From Acholeplasmataceae bacterium (lineage in GTDB: Bacteria; Bacillota_I; Bacilli_A; ML615J-28; CAG-313), in NCBI GenBank assembly GCA_012838945.1, contig DUOG01000013.1, positions 1 through 32,071 of the forward strand: a stretch of DNA of 32,071 nucleotides, written 5' to 3'. The notes below the pieces were generated by a model that saw nothing but the letters and a program-made list of their open reading frames with translations, was not told where the DNA came from and did no database searches. The position numbers and the translations under genes are program-made. Below are positions 1 to 7,275 of this stretch, in pieces. The first letter of the stretch is position 1. Each line of letters begins with the position of its first letter.

Positions 1-7
1 AGATTTG

Positions 8-16
8 TGGTATAAT
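8..16 (+). promoter_or_regulatory. rplS promoter, extended -10
   Basis: The sequence TGGTATAAT is a perfect extended -10 element (TG-N-TATAAT). The -35 region lies outside the window. Transcription would begin near position 23, directly at the leader hairpin of rplS, giving rplS its own promoter. Confidence 0.65.
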
Positions 17-21
17 ATATA

Positions 22-92
22 AGTCTAATAAGGGTATTAGACGTGTAACACGGTATTCCGCTGCATTATGCATGAATGCTTTAGTGAAGGAG
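22..92 (+). promoter_or_regulatory. rplS 5' leader with hairpins (L19 leader candidate)
   Basis: A perfect 8-bp hairpin, GTCTAATA-AGGG-TATTAGAC, occupies 23-42. It is followed by a small CGG-TATT-CCG hairpin and a GCATT...AATGC hairpin just before the ribosome binding site. Firmicutes carry a described L19 leader that mediates autoregulation of rplS, and position and structure here fit that idea. I cannot run a covariance-model search, so identity with that family is inferred from position and from the hairpins. Confidence 0.5.
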
Positions 93-102
93 TGTGAATA
101 TT

Positions 103-450
103 ATGAGTCAAAAATTAATTGAAGCCGTTACTTCAGAATATTTAAGAAACGATATTCCTGAATTTTGGCCTGGCGATAACGTGAGAGTTCACGTTAAAAT
201 CAAAGAAGGCGATCGCGAACGTATTCAAATTTTCGAAGGTTTGGTAATTAAACGTCAAGGTGGCGGCATTAGCGAGACATTTACAGTACGTAAGATTTCA
301 TCTGGAATCGGTGTTGAAAGAACATTCCCAGTTCATACACCCAATGTCGCTAAAATTGAAGTTGTACGCCGTGGTAAAGTGCGCCGTGCTAAATTACATT
401 ACATTCGTAAATTATCTACAAGAGCGGCTCGTATTAAAGAAAAACGCTAA
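103..450 (+). CDS. rplS: 50S ribosomal protein L19
   Basis: L19 sits at the interface of the 30S and 50S ribosomal subunits. The 115-residue product matches the family over its whole length: the N-terminal helix, the core '[25 protein letters not shown]', '[22 protein letters not shown]' and the basic C-terminus '[11 protein letters not shown]' are all typical. The ORF track starts at a GTG at 94, but the GAAGGAG ribosome binding site (86-92) touches that codon. The ATG at 103 has a normal spacer and is the start. The gene has its own promoter, leader and terminator, so it appears to be a single-gene unit, at least at its 3' end. Its usual upstream neighbour trmD would lie outside the window. 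Confidence 0.97.
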   Translation: MSQKLIEAVTSEYLRNDIPEFWPGDNVRVHVKIKEGDRERIQIFEGLVIKRQGGGISETFTVRKISSGIGVERTFPVHTPNVAKIEVVRRGKVRRAKLHYIRKLSTRAARIKEKR

Positions 451-453
451 TTC

Positions 454-478
454 AAAAGGATGCATTTTGCATCCTTTT
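454..478 (+). terminator. rplS terminator
   Basis: An 11-bp perfect stem, AAAAGGATGCA-TTT-TGCATCCTTTT, starts 3 nt after the rplS stop and runs into a T-rich stretch. This is a Rho-independent terminator. It also shows that the track's start at 460 for the next ORF lies inside a hairpin. Confidence 0.85.
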
Positions 479-522
479 CACCTTTTATATTAGGCATTCA
501 TATACTAATGCGAGGTGCAATC

Positions 523-1782
523 ATGTATTTTTTAGTAGGGATTAAGGGGAGCGGAATGGCAGCTCTGGCGCTTATCTTAAGTGATTTAGGTTATGAAGTT
601 GCTGGAAGTGATGAAAGTAAATATTACTTTACTGAGGATAAATTAAGAGAAAGAAAGATTAAAATTTACCCCTTTAGTAAATCGAATATTAAAGAAGGAT
701 ACATATATATAATTGGTAATGCTTTTGAAGAGGGGATCGAAGCAACCAAAATAAAAGAATGTGGATATCCGTATTATAAATATCATGAGTTTATTGGAAA
801 ATTTTTTGAAGGAAAGAAAATTGCTGTTAGTGGAACTCATGGTAAAACTACTACAACAACCCTTCTTAAGGATATGTTTTCTGCCAAGAAAATATGTTAT
901 CTAATTGGTGATGCTAGCGGAAAGGGATGCCCAAATTATGAGTATTTTATCTTTGAGGCGTGTGAATACAAAAATCATTTTTTAGCCTATTCACCAGACG
1001 TTTTAATTATTAATAATATTGAGCTAGATCATGTTGACTTTTTTAAAAATGTTAAGGAAGTATTTAAATCATTTAGTAAATTAGCCAATCAATCAAAGAT
1101 AGTTATTGTAAATGGTGATGATAAATATGCATCTAAAATAAAACATCATAATAAAATAACCTTTGGTTTTAAGAAAAAGAATGATGCTATAATTGAAATC
1201 ATTGATCAAAGAAATGGATATATTATTATAATATATTACAACAATGAGAAATATCGCTTTATCTTACCGTTTACCGGTCTCCATATGATTTATAATTTTG
1301 CATCAAGTTTCCTTGCTGCTTTAACTTGTGGTATTGGTTTAGATGAAATTAATCAGGCATTAATAAACTTTAAACTCCCCAAAAGAAGGATGAATATCTT
1401 GAGTTATGGTGAATCATTTTTGGTGGATGATTATGCTCATCATCCAACTGAAATAAAAGCTTTGTATCAAGCCCTAAAACAAAAGTTTCCTAACTATCCA
1501 TTGAGGGTTATTTTCCAATCACATACCTATTCAAGGACCTTTTGTTTCAAAAAAGATTTTGTTAAAGCATTGATGCTTTTTGATGAAGCATATGTTGATA
1601 AAGTCTTTTCATCAAAGAGAGAAAAAGAAAATGATACATTAGAAAAAAAGGTAAATAAAGCTTTTAAAATGTTTCCTCACTTTAATTTGGATGTTTTAAA
1701 TAGGATAAAAAAGGATGAAAAAGCCGTTTGGATATTTATGGGTGCTGGCACTGTAAATGAATACATAAAAGTAATAAAATAA
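523..1782 (+). CDS. murC: UDP-N-acetylmuramate--L-alanine ligase (MurC)
   Basis: MurC adds L-alanine to UDP-MurNAc using ATP, the first peptide step of peptidoglycan precursor synthesis in the cytosol. Visible motifs: N-terminal dinucleotide-like fold 'FLVGIKGSGMAALAL'; ATP-binding loop 'GTHGKTTTTTLL' near residue 105; 'FEACEYKNHFLAYSPD' and 'NNIELDHVDFF' in the central ligase domain; 'DDYAHHPTEI' and 'FQSHTYSRT' in the C-terminal domain. At 419 residues it is close to the usual 430 or so. The track start at 460 lies in the rplS terminator; the ATG at 523 has GAGGTG six bases upstream. No other mur gene is nearby. Variable stretches are very AT-rich (about 22% GC in three 60-base lines), well below the neighbours. 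Mpl, the muropeptide ligase, is a related alternative, but the motifs read as Firmicutes MurC. Confidence 0.9.
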   Translation: MYFLVGIKGSGMAALALILSDLGYEVAGSDESKYYFTEDKLRERKIKIYPFSKSNIKEGYIYIIGNAFEEGIEATKIKECGYPYYKYHEFIGKFFEGKKIAVSGTHGKTTTTTLLKDMFSAKKICYLIGDASGKGCPNYEYFIFEACEYKNHFLAYSPDVLIINNIELDHVDFFKNVKEVFKSFSKLANQSKIVIVNGDDKYASKIKHHNKITFGFKKKNDAIIEIIDQRNGYIIIIYYNNEKYRFILPFTGLHMIYNFASSFLAALTCGIGLDEINQALINFKLPKRRMNILSYGESFLVDDYAHHPTEIKALYQALKQKFPNYPLRVIFQSHTYSRTFCFKKDFVKALMLFDEAYVDKVFSSKREKENDTLEKKVNKAFKMFPHFNLDVLNRIKKDEKAVWIFMGAGTVNEYIKVIK

Positions 1783-1786
1783 TAAC

Positions 1787-1814
1787 AATGAAAAAGACTA
1801 ATTTCTTTTTCATT
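1787..1814 (+). terminator. terminator after murC
   Basis: A perfect 11-bp stem, AATGAAAAAGA-CTAATT-TCTTTTTCATT, begins a few bases after the murC stop. The stem is A/T-rich and the U tract lies inside the 3' arm, so it is a moderate terminator and could work in both directions. Confidence 0.6.
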
Positions 1815-1818
1815 TCCA

Positions 1819-1847
1819 TTGATAAGTAGGTCGAAATATGGTATACT
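1819..1847 (+). promoter_or_regulatory. promoter of the LacI-family gene
   Basis: TTGATA (1819-1824) and TATACT (1842-1847) are separated by 17 bp, and the -10 is extended by TG (TGGTATACT). This is a strong sigma-A-type promoter 35 bases upstream of the regulator's ATG. I see no clear LacI-type palindrome next to it. Confidence 0.75.
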
Positions 1848-1881
1848 TATTATGAAAAGAGAAGGAATAAGAGGTGATTAA

Positions 1882-2898
1882 ATGAATCAAGTTAAAATCT
1901 ATGATGTTGCAGGGGCTGCCGGTGTTTCATTGGCGACAGTATCACGGGTTTTAAATCATCCGGAAAAAGTAAAACCGGAGACGCGAGAAAAAATTGAAAG
2001 AATTATTAAGGAGTTAGGGTATAAACCCAATTTAAATGCTAAAGGATTAGCAAGTTCTAAATCAACCACGGTTGCGGTTATGGTTCCCGAACTGTCCCGA
2101 AGTAGTATTGCCGAAATGATTAATGGAATCGCAGACTGTGCCCGACGCAGAGGATATTTACTCAGATTGTTTGTTTTCAATCCTCCAGCCAACTCACCAC
2201 TTACTCCAATTGAATCCGAAAAAGAGTTATGGAGGGATGTTGTAGCCTCCGGTGTTGATGGTGTTCTTTATGTTAATGATGAAATTACTGATGAGCATTT
2301 AGAATTAATCACTGATGCATCTAAGCATGTAGTGTTAACCAATACAGTATGTAATGACCCTAGTGTTCCTTCAGTTTCCATCGATTATCAAAAAGCTGCT
2401 TATCAAATTACGAAGACAATGATTGAGCGAGGAAATAAAAATATTTGGTTAATTACTTCTGCTAAAAAGTATGTTGCTAACGATTTAAAAGTTAATGGAT
2501 ATTTAGAAGCAATGAAGGAGGCCGGATTAGAACCACAAATCATTCCGGTATCTGGCAAAACCGAACTCAATGAAGTGACTTATCGTGAACTTCTTGATAG
2601 CAAGAAACATCCAGATGTTGCGATTGTTGTGCGTGACTCAATGGCCGTGTCATTCTTAAATATTGCAAGAACCTTAGGAATTAAAGTTCCTGAAGATCTT
2701 CAAATCGTTGGATTCCAAAATACCCGTTATGCCGTTCTATCAAGACCTAAATTGACTTGTATAAATACTCCAATTTATGAATTGGGTGAACAAGCAATGG
2801 ATTTATTGACCAATCTCATGGAAGACAAAATGGAGGAAGTCGGCGATCTCCAAAAACTTATTGACTATAATATAGTCTGGCGTGAAACAACCAAGTAG
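1882..2898 (+). CDS. LacI/GalR-family transcriptional regulator
   Basis: A sugar-responsive DNA-binding repressor or activator. The N-terminal helix-turn-helix and hinge are textbook: 'VKIYDVAGAAGVSLATVSRVLNHPEKVKPETREKI' followed by 'ELGYKPNLNAKGLAS'. Residues from about 60 to 338 form the periplasmic-binding-protein-like effector domain, with 'DGVLYVNDEI', 'VSIDYQKAAYQITKTMIERG' and the C-terminal 'LQIVGFQNTRYAVLSRPKLTCINTPIYELGEQAMDLL'. Length 338 is normal. Start: ATG at 1882 behind GAGGTGATT. Ligand and target are unknown. Its C-terminal region resembles CcpA-like regulators in general layout, but I cannot decide between a global CcpA-type and a local regulator. A LacI/cre-like site in the promoter at 15860 is a possible target (inference). 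Confidence 0.92.
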   Translation: MNQVKIYDVAGAAGVSLATVSRVLNHPEKVKPETREKIERIIKELGYKPNLNAKGLASSKSTTVAVMVPELSRSSIAEMINGIADCARRRGYLLRLFVFNPPANSPLTPIESEKELWRDVVASGVDGVLYVNDEITDEHLELITDASKHVVLTNTVCNDPSVPSVSIDYQKAAYQITKTMIERGNKNIWLITSAKKYVANDLKVNGYLEAMKEAGLEPQIIPVSGKTELNEVTYRELLDSKKHPDVAIVVRDSMAVSFLNIARTLGIKVPEDLQIVGFQNTRYAVLSRPKLTCINTPIYELGEQAMDLLTNLMEDKMEEVGDLQKLIDYNIVWRETTK

Positions 2899-3127
2899 GT
2901 TAGGACCTAGTAGTTTATTAAATGGTAATATTAGAGACTTAGTGGATGGTGAAAACTAAGACCATTAATAAATGAATTACACCTAACTGGTATCTACAAC
3001 TTAATATTGAGTGCAAAGCTTTTTGCTTTGAATTAAGGTGGTACCGCGAGTAAAATCGTCCTTAAAGTATAAACTATTATATATGATATATTTATATATA
3101 ATAGCTAACTTTAGGGATTTTTTAATT
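2899..3127 (+). promoter_or_regulatory. tyrosine T-box riboswitch (leader of tyrS)
   Basis: The leader has the full T-box layout. Stem I closes by GTTAGG (2899-2904) with CCTAAC (2982-2987). The internal loop has AGTA on the 5' side and GAA on the 3' side, and the specifier TAC (2978-2980, Tyr) is followed by A. The upper stem pairs TTATTAAATGGT with ACCATTAATAAA, and a GGATGGTG apical bulge motif is present. The antiterminator carries the T-box 'AGGTGGTACCGCG' near 3037. A competing terminator, CCTTAAAGT...ACTTTAGGG with an inner CTATTATATAT/ATATATAATAG stem and a T run, ends near 3123. Uncharged tRNA-Tyr would pair with the UAC specifier and the UGGU bulge and allow read-through. Its promoter must lie in the 3' end of the LacI gene; TATAAT at 2866-2871 is a candidate -10. 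Confidence 0.95.
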
Positions 3128-3145
3128 ACACAAGGAGGAAATACT

Positions 3146-4378
3146 ATGAAACTATTTGAAGAATTAAAATGGCGTGAGTTGATTTATGACACGACCAGTG
3201 ATGAAATTGAAAAGGTATTGAATGAAGATAAGGTTACGTTTTATTTAGGGGCCGACCCAACAGCAAACTCCCTTCATGTTGGTCATTTGGTTGTTTACCT
3301 ACTTGCCAAGCGTTTAGAAAAAGCTGGCCATCGTCCGATCTTTTTAATCGGTGGGGCAACCGGTTCAATTGGTGATCCAAAGCCAGGGAGTGAACGCCAA
3401 CTACTTGATATGGAAACCTTAATGAAAAATGCTAACAGTTTACACAAACAAGTTAAGAATTTATTCAATTGTGAAATGGTTAATAATTATGATTGGACTC
3501 ATTCAATTGATGTTCTTACTTTCTTAAGAACATATGGTAAATTCTTCAACGTTAATTATATGATTAATAAAGATACAGTTAAATCGCGTCTTGATACCGG
3601 TATTTCTTATACGGAATTCTCATATCAAATTCTCCAAGCACTAGACTTTGAGCACTTATACCGAAATTATAATTGTACCCTTCAAATTGGCGGCCAAGAC
3701 CAATGGGGTAATATTACTGGTGGAATTGAACTTATCCGAAAGATGAATGGTTCCGAAGCAAAAGCTTATGGCTTAACCGCTCCACTAATTACAAAGAGTG
3801 ATGGAACAAAGTTTGGTAAGACTGCTGGTGGTTCAGTATGGCTTGACCCAGAACTCACTAGTCCATATGCTTTCTATCAATTTTGGATTAATACCGCAGA
3901 TGGAGATGTAGTCAAACGACTCAAACAATTTACTTTCTTGAGTAAAGAAGAAATTGAAGCGTTAGCTGAATCAGTAGAAAAAGAACCACATCTTCGAAAG
4001 GCTCAAAAAGCCCTAGCCGAAGAGGTAACAACTTTAGTTCATGGTCGTGAAGCCTATCTTCAAGCTGTTAAAATATCAGAAGCTTTATTTAGTGGTAATG
4101 TTTTAGAGTTATCAGGTAAAGAAATCCTAATGGGCTTTGAAGGTTTTGAACAAACTGAATTAGAAGAAGATATCAATTTAATAGACCTACTAGTCTTATC
4201 AAAAGCGGCAGTTTCCAAAAGGGAAGCAAGAGAGTTCATTAAAAATGGTGCTGTTTTAGTTAATGGAGAAAATGTTCGTGATTTAGAATTCGTTGTTACA
4301 AAAGAAAGGGCCATTGATCAAAAATACACTGTCATTCGCCGTGGTAAGAAAAACTACTATCTAATTGCACATTTATAA
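3146..4378 (+). CDS. tyrS: tyrosyl-tRNA synthetase
   Basis: Charges tRNA-Tyr with tyrosine in the cytosol; class I aminoacyl-tRNA synthetase. Seen: the HIGH-type motif in 'YLGADPTANSLHVGHL' near residue 44, tyrosine-pocket signature 'QILQALDFEHLYRNYNCTLQIGGQDQWGNI', the KMSKS-equivalent 'KFGKTAGG' near residue 222, and a C-terminal S4-type RNA-binding domain ('SKREAREFIKNGAVLVNGENV'). The 410-residue length is normal for TyrRS. The track begins at a GTG inside the T-box (3038); the true start is ATG 3146 with AAGGAGGAA upstream. It is controlled by the T-box and followed immediately by a terminator, so it forms a single-gene unit. Confidence 0.97.
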   Translation: MKLFEELKWRELIYDTTSDEIEKVLNEDKVTFYLGADPTANSLHVGHLVVYLLAKRLEKAGHRPIFLIGGATGSIGDPKPGSERQLLDMETLMKNANSLHKQVKNLFNCEMVNNYDWTHSIDVLTFLRTYGKFFNVNYMINKDTVKSRLDTGISYTEFSYQILQALDFEHLYRNYNCTLQIGGQDQWGNITGGIELIRKMNGSEAKAYGLTAPLITKSDGTKFGKTAGGSVWLDPELTSPYAFYQFWINTADGDVVKRLKQFTFLSKEEIEALAESVEKEPHLRKAQKALAEEVTTLVHGREAYLQAVKISEALFSGNVLELSGKEILMGFEGFEQTELEEDINLIDLLVLSKAAVSKREAREFIKNGAVLVNGENVRDLEFVVTKERAIDQKYTVIRRGKKNYYLIAHL

Positions 4379-4403
4379 GAACCCGAACAAGGGTTCTTTT
4401 TTT
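4377..4403 (+). terminator. tyrS terminator
   Basis: AAGAACCC-GAACAA-GGGTTCTT followed by a run of T forms a compact Rho-independent terminator that overlaps the tyrS stop codon. Confidence 0.9.
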
Positions 4404-4470
4404 GATGGAAAGACATAATAAGTTTTTTTACCGTGCGTATTTTATGAGATAATTTAGTGCCGATTAAATC

Positions 4471-4486
4471 TATAATATGTTATACT
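4471..4486 (+). promoter_or_regulatory. candidate promoter of the serine hydrolase-lysA operon
   Basis: Two overlapping -10 candidates, TATAAT (4471-4476) and the extended TGTTATACT (4478-4486), precede the operon. No convincing -35 is visible at the right distance. The second would place the start of transcription only a few bases before the GAGGTG ribosome binding site at 4492. Confidence 0.45.
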
Positions 4487-4503
4487 TATTAGAGGTGATA
4501 AAA

Positions 4504-5574
4504 TTGAATGATAAATTATTGGGTATCAATAAACTAATTGAAGAAGCTATTAAGGATGGAGCTTTTCCGGGTGCTGCTTATGCATTAGTTACTCCGGAAG
4601 GAACCTTTGTTAATAACTTAGGAAACATAACAACTGATCCTAATCCGATCCCAAATACAATTGATACGATTTATGATTTGGCTTCAGTTTCTAAAGTTGT
4701 TTCAACAACTACTTGTATTATGAAATTAATTGAAGAGGGTAAGATTAGACTATATGAGCGAGTTAGTACCTACGTCCCTGAGTTTTTGTGGAAAGATGTA
4801 ACGGTTTGGGACTTATTAACTCATACTTCTGGTCTGCCAGCAGATGTTATTCGTTCTAAAGAAATCTTGTCAAAAGAAGAGTTGTGGAAACGAATCTTTT
4901 TGGATCATTTAATTTATCCAAAAAACACTAAAATTGTTTATTCTGATCTTGGTTTTATCATTCTTGGTCGCATTATTGAAAATGTAACCGGAACGACTCT
5001 TGACCAATATGCTCATAAAAATATCTTTGAACCATTAGAAATGATGGATACGGGTTATAACCCTAAAGATAAAGAACGCTGTGCCCCAACCGAAGCAAGA
5101 GCCGATCGAGTTTATAACGGAATGCTTCAAGGACAGGTTCATGATGAAAAGGCCTTTATTTTAGGCGGAGTGGCTGGACATGCAGGATTGTTTTCAACCG
5201 CTGGAGATTTAGCTCACTTTATCCAAATGATTTTAAATAAGGGGAAATATAATGGTAATCAAATACTATCGCAAGCTAGTATTGATTACTTCTTTAAACC
5301 ACAAGTTGAAGAAAAAGTTGGCATATCATTAGACACCAGCAAGCGAAGTTTAGGTTGGATTGTTAAGGGAAGTTACAGTTCGGCGGGTGACTTAGTCAGT
5401 GATGAGACAATCCTACATACTGGATTTACCGGCACAAATATTTGGATTGACCGAAAGAATGAGATTGGCTTTTGTTTGTTAACTAATCGAGTTCATCCTA
5501 CTCGTGACAACTTAAAAATTATCGACGTGCGAACCCGAATTGGAAATTATATTATTGCTCATTTTGGAAAGTAG
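4504..5574 (+). CDS. serine hydrolase, beta-lactamase (class C)/AmiE-like family
   Basis: Cytosolic serine hydrolase of the beta-lactamase-related fold, which includes DD-peptidases, esterases and the B. subtilis MurNAc-L-Ala amidase AmiE. Catalytic motifs are complete: 'SVSK' (SxxK, Ser about 61), 'YSD' (Y-x-N/S position, about 146) and 'HTGFTG' (KTG position, about 304), plus 'HTSGLP' typical of the group. No signal peptide or lipobox is present. The track starts at ATG 4477, inside the promoter; the ribosome binding site GAGGTG (4492-4497) points to TTG 4504, giving 356 residues. It leads a tight five-gene operon with GNAT, PIG-L, S66 peptidase and LysA. In that setting a muropeptide amidase or D-amino-acid peptidase is attractive, but substrate is inferred only. 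An esterase or resistance enzyme is possible. Confidence 0.82.
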   Translation: MNDKLLGINKLIEEAIKDGAFPGAAYALVTPEGTFVNNLGNITTDPNPIPNTIDTIYDLASVSKVVSTTTCIMKLIEEGKIRLYERVSTYVPEFLWKDVTVWDLLTHTSGLPADVIRSKEILSKEELWKRIFLDHLIYPKNTKIVYSDLGFIILGRIIENVTGTTLDQYAHKNIFEPLEMMDTGYNPKDKERCAPTEARADRVYNGMLQGQVHDEKAFILGGVAGHAGLFSTAGDLAHFIQMILNKGKYNGNQILSQASIDYFFKPQVEEKVGISLDTSKRSLGWIVKGSYSSAGDLVSDETILHTGFTGTNIWIDRKNEIGFCLLTNRVHPTRDNLKIIDVRTRIGNYIIAHFGK

Positions 5575-5584
5575 AGGTATGAAA

Positions 5585-6574
5585 ATGGAAATCAGAAACT
5601 TTAATGTTACTAAAGATAATATCTTAGAAATGGTTAATTTGTGGAATGAGGTTGTAAGTGAACGTGGATTTTATAAACCTCATACTCCTGAAAGTATGGA
5701 AAGACTACTCTTTAATAGTCCGGAGTTTTCCAGCGAAGGTGCTTTTGGAGCCTATGTAAATGGAAGGCTAATTGGCTTTAGTTGTGGCATTATCCGAAAA
5801 GCTGAACTAGAAAATCCTGAAGCAGTAGGTTATGTTAATGCGGTAGTGGTTAAGAAGGAATATCGTAATCAAGGAGTGGGAAAAGCACTGCTTGAAAGTG
5901 TGGAAAACTATTTCAAAAAACACAATAAGAAAGCAGCGCGTTGTGTCTTTTTAGATCCGGTTAATTATCCATGGTATATTCCAAATACCGATAAACATGA
6001 TCATCCGGGTTGTCCGGCTGTTCCGATCAATAGCCCAGAATACTTTTTCCTTTTACATAATGATTATAAGGTTGAGGGTTTTATTGATGCATTCCATCTT
6101 CCTCTAGATGAATATCAAATGCCTCAATCAGTAGTTGAAAAGATCAAAGAAAATGAAGCCAAAGGAATTAAAATAGAACTTTATGATGCCAGTCGTCACT
6201 ACGGGTTAGAAGAGTTTTATCAAAACATTCAAAACCCTTCTTTTGAAAGAGCGATAAGAAGTAATTTAGCACTTGAAAAACCTAATCCATTCTTAGTGGT
6301 TAGTGTTGATAATAAGGTTGTTGGTTGGACTGGAGCTATGTATACTGAAGAATCAGGACGAGCACATTTTGATGGAATTGTAATTGACTCAACTATTCGT
6401 GGTGGTGGTGTTGGTAAGGCATTATTCTGCACCTTGTGTCAATATTCCAAAGAACATGGTTCTAAATTTATGACCTTCTTTACTGGTCTGGAAAATCCAG
6501 CTCGAAACATCTATTTATTTGCTGGGTTCAAGATTATACAATCATTTGCGATTATGAAGAAAGGATTGAGATAA
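5585..6574 (+). CDS. tandem GNAT acetyltransferase
   Basis: Transfers an acyl group from acyl-CoA to an amine, in the cytosol. Two GNAT domains are visible: the N-terminal one carries the CoA-binding motif 'EYRNQGVGKALLESVENYF' near residue 95, the C-terminal one 'STIRGGGVGKALFCTLCQYSKEHG' near residue 272 followed by 'NPARNIYLFAGFKI'. Total 329 residues, a normal size for tandem GNATs such as the MshD type. Several ATGs are possible; the GAGGT ribosome binding site (5574-5578) best fits ATG 5585, although ATG 5579 is only two codons upstream. The stop overlaps the next start as TAATG, so translation is coupled with the PIG-L gene. An acetyltransferase next to a deacetylase suggests work on an amino-sugar or peptide amine; the acceptor is unknown. 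Confidence 0.85.
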   Translation: MEIRNFNVTKDNILEMVNLWNEVVSERGFYKPHTPESMERLLFNSPEFSSEGAFGAYVNGRLIGFSCGIIRKAELENPEAVGYVNAVVVKKEYRNQGVGKALLESVENYFKKHNKKAARCVFLDPVNYPWYIPNTDKHDHPGCPAVPINSPEYFFLLHNDYKVEGFIDAFHLPLDEYQMPQSVVEKIKENEAKGIKIELYDASRHYGLEEFYQNIQNPSFERAIRSNLALEKPNPFLVVSVDNKVVGWTGAMYTEESGRAHFDGIVIDSTIRGGGVGKALFCTLCQYSKEHGSKFMTFFTGLENPARNIYLFAGFKIIQSFAIMKKGLR

Positions 6575-7275
6575 TGAGTAAAGTAATAATGGCCATTGGG
6601 GCCCACATCGGAGATATGGAATTAACTGTTGGGGGTGTCCTTGCAACCGAAGCTTTAAAAGGAGCTAAAATTGTAACGGTAGCCTTAACCGCCGGAGAAC
6701 GCGGCAATCCTAAAGGTGTTAGTCAAGAAGATTATCGTAAACAAAAGGTTGCTGAAGCAAAAGCTTTTGTTGATACCTTAGGACCAAATAATGAAGCCAT
6801 CGTTTTTGAATATCGTGATGGTGAACTACCAAACAATGAAGAAGTTAGAATTCAAGTAGCTGAATTAATTAGAAAATATAAACCATCAGTTATTTATACT
6901 CACTGGAAAAGTACAATGCATAAAGATCATAATAACACTCATCTCATTGTTCCTGAAGCACAATTTTTTGCGGGGATCGATGTGGGTGAAAAGGTAAAAG
7001 GTGAGCGCCACTATGCACCAGTTTATTTTGCGGAAAACTGGGAAGATGCAGATGACTATGTACCATATATATATACCGAAGTATCAATTGAAGGATATCA
7101 ATTGTGGTGTGAAGCCATAAGAAAACATTGGTTTATTATGAATAGTTCATCGTTCAAATATTATGATTATTATACTCACTTAGCACGTGTCCGTGGATGT
7201 TTGGCTAATGTGATGTACGCTCAAACCTTTGCTGTCTATGACCGCCAAAAGAGAATCATCCAAAAACAAAGTTAG
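6574..7275 (+). CDS. PIG-L/LmbE-family deacetylase-like protein with altered AHPDD motif
   Basis: The family removes acetyl groups from GlcNAc-containing substrates (MshB, BshB, archaeal diacetylchitobiose deacetylase) with a zinc ion. Seen: the N-terminal motif reads 'AHIGDMEL' (residues 10-17) where the family has AHPDDxE. The zinc-ligand positions His11 and Asp14 are kept, but the Asp that acts as general base in MshB is Gly13. The third ligand motif 'HKDH' is present near residue 116. Length 233 is normal. It overlaps the GNAT stop by one base and the S66 ORF at its 3' end. Either another residue provides the base, or the activity has changed. Some relatives may share this variant; I cannot check. 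Confidence 0.82.
   Translation: MSKVIMAIGAHIGDMELTVGGVLATEALKGAKIVTVALTAGERGNPKGVSQEDYRKQKVAEAKAFVDTLGPNNEAIVFEYRDGELPNNEEVRIQVAELIRKYKPSVIYTHWKSTMHKDHNNTHLIVPEAQFFAGIDVGEKVKGERHYAPVYFAENWEDADDYVPYIYTEVSIEGYQLWCEAIRKHWFIMNSSSFKYYDYYTHLARVRGCLANVMYAQTFAVYDRQKRIIQKQS

Noticed and set aside
260-493. ORF of 77 residues overlapping rplS
   Set aside because: Out-of-frame shadow within rplS that runs through its terminator.
460-522. Track start of the murC ORF at 460
   Set aside because: It lies in the rplS terminator hairpin and has no ribosome binding site; ATG 523 has GAGGTG at the right distance.
643-840. Minus-strand ORFs of 60-85 residues (e.g. 643-840, 1956-2192, 9545-9793, 26399-26647)
   Set aside because: They mirror real + strand genes, have no ribosome binding sites and no recognisable domains.
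3038-3145. Track start of tyrS at GTG 3038
   Set aside because: These codons are the T-box antiterminator and terminator; the start is ATG 3146 after AAGGAGG.
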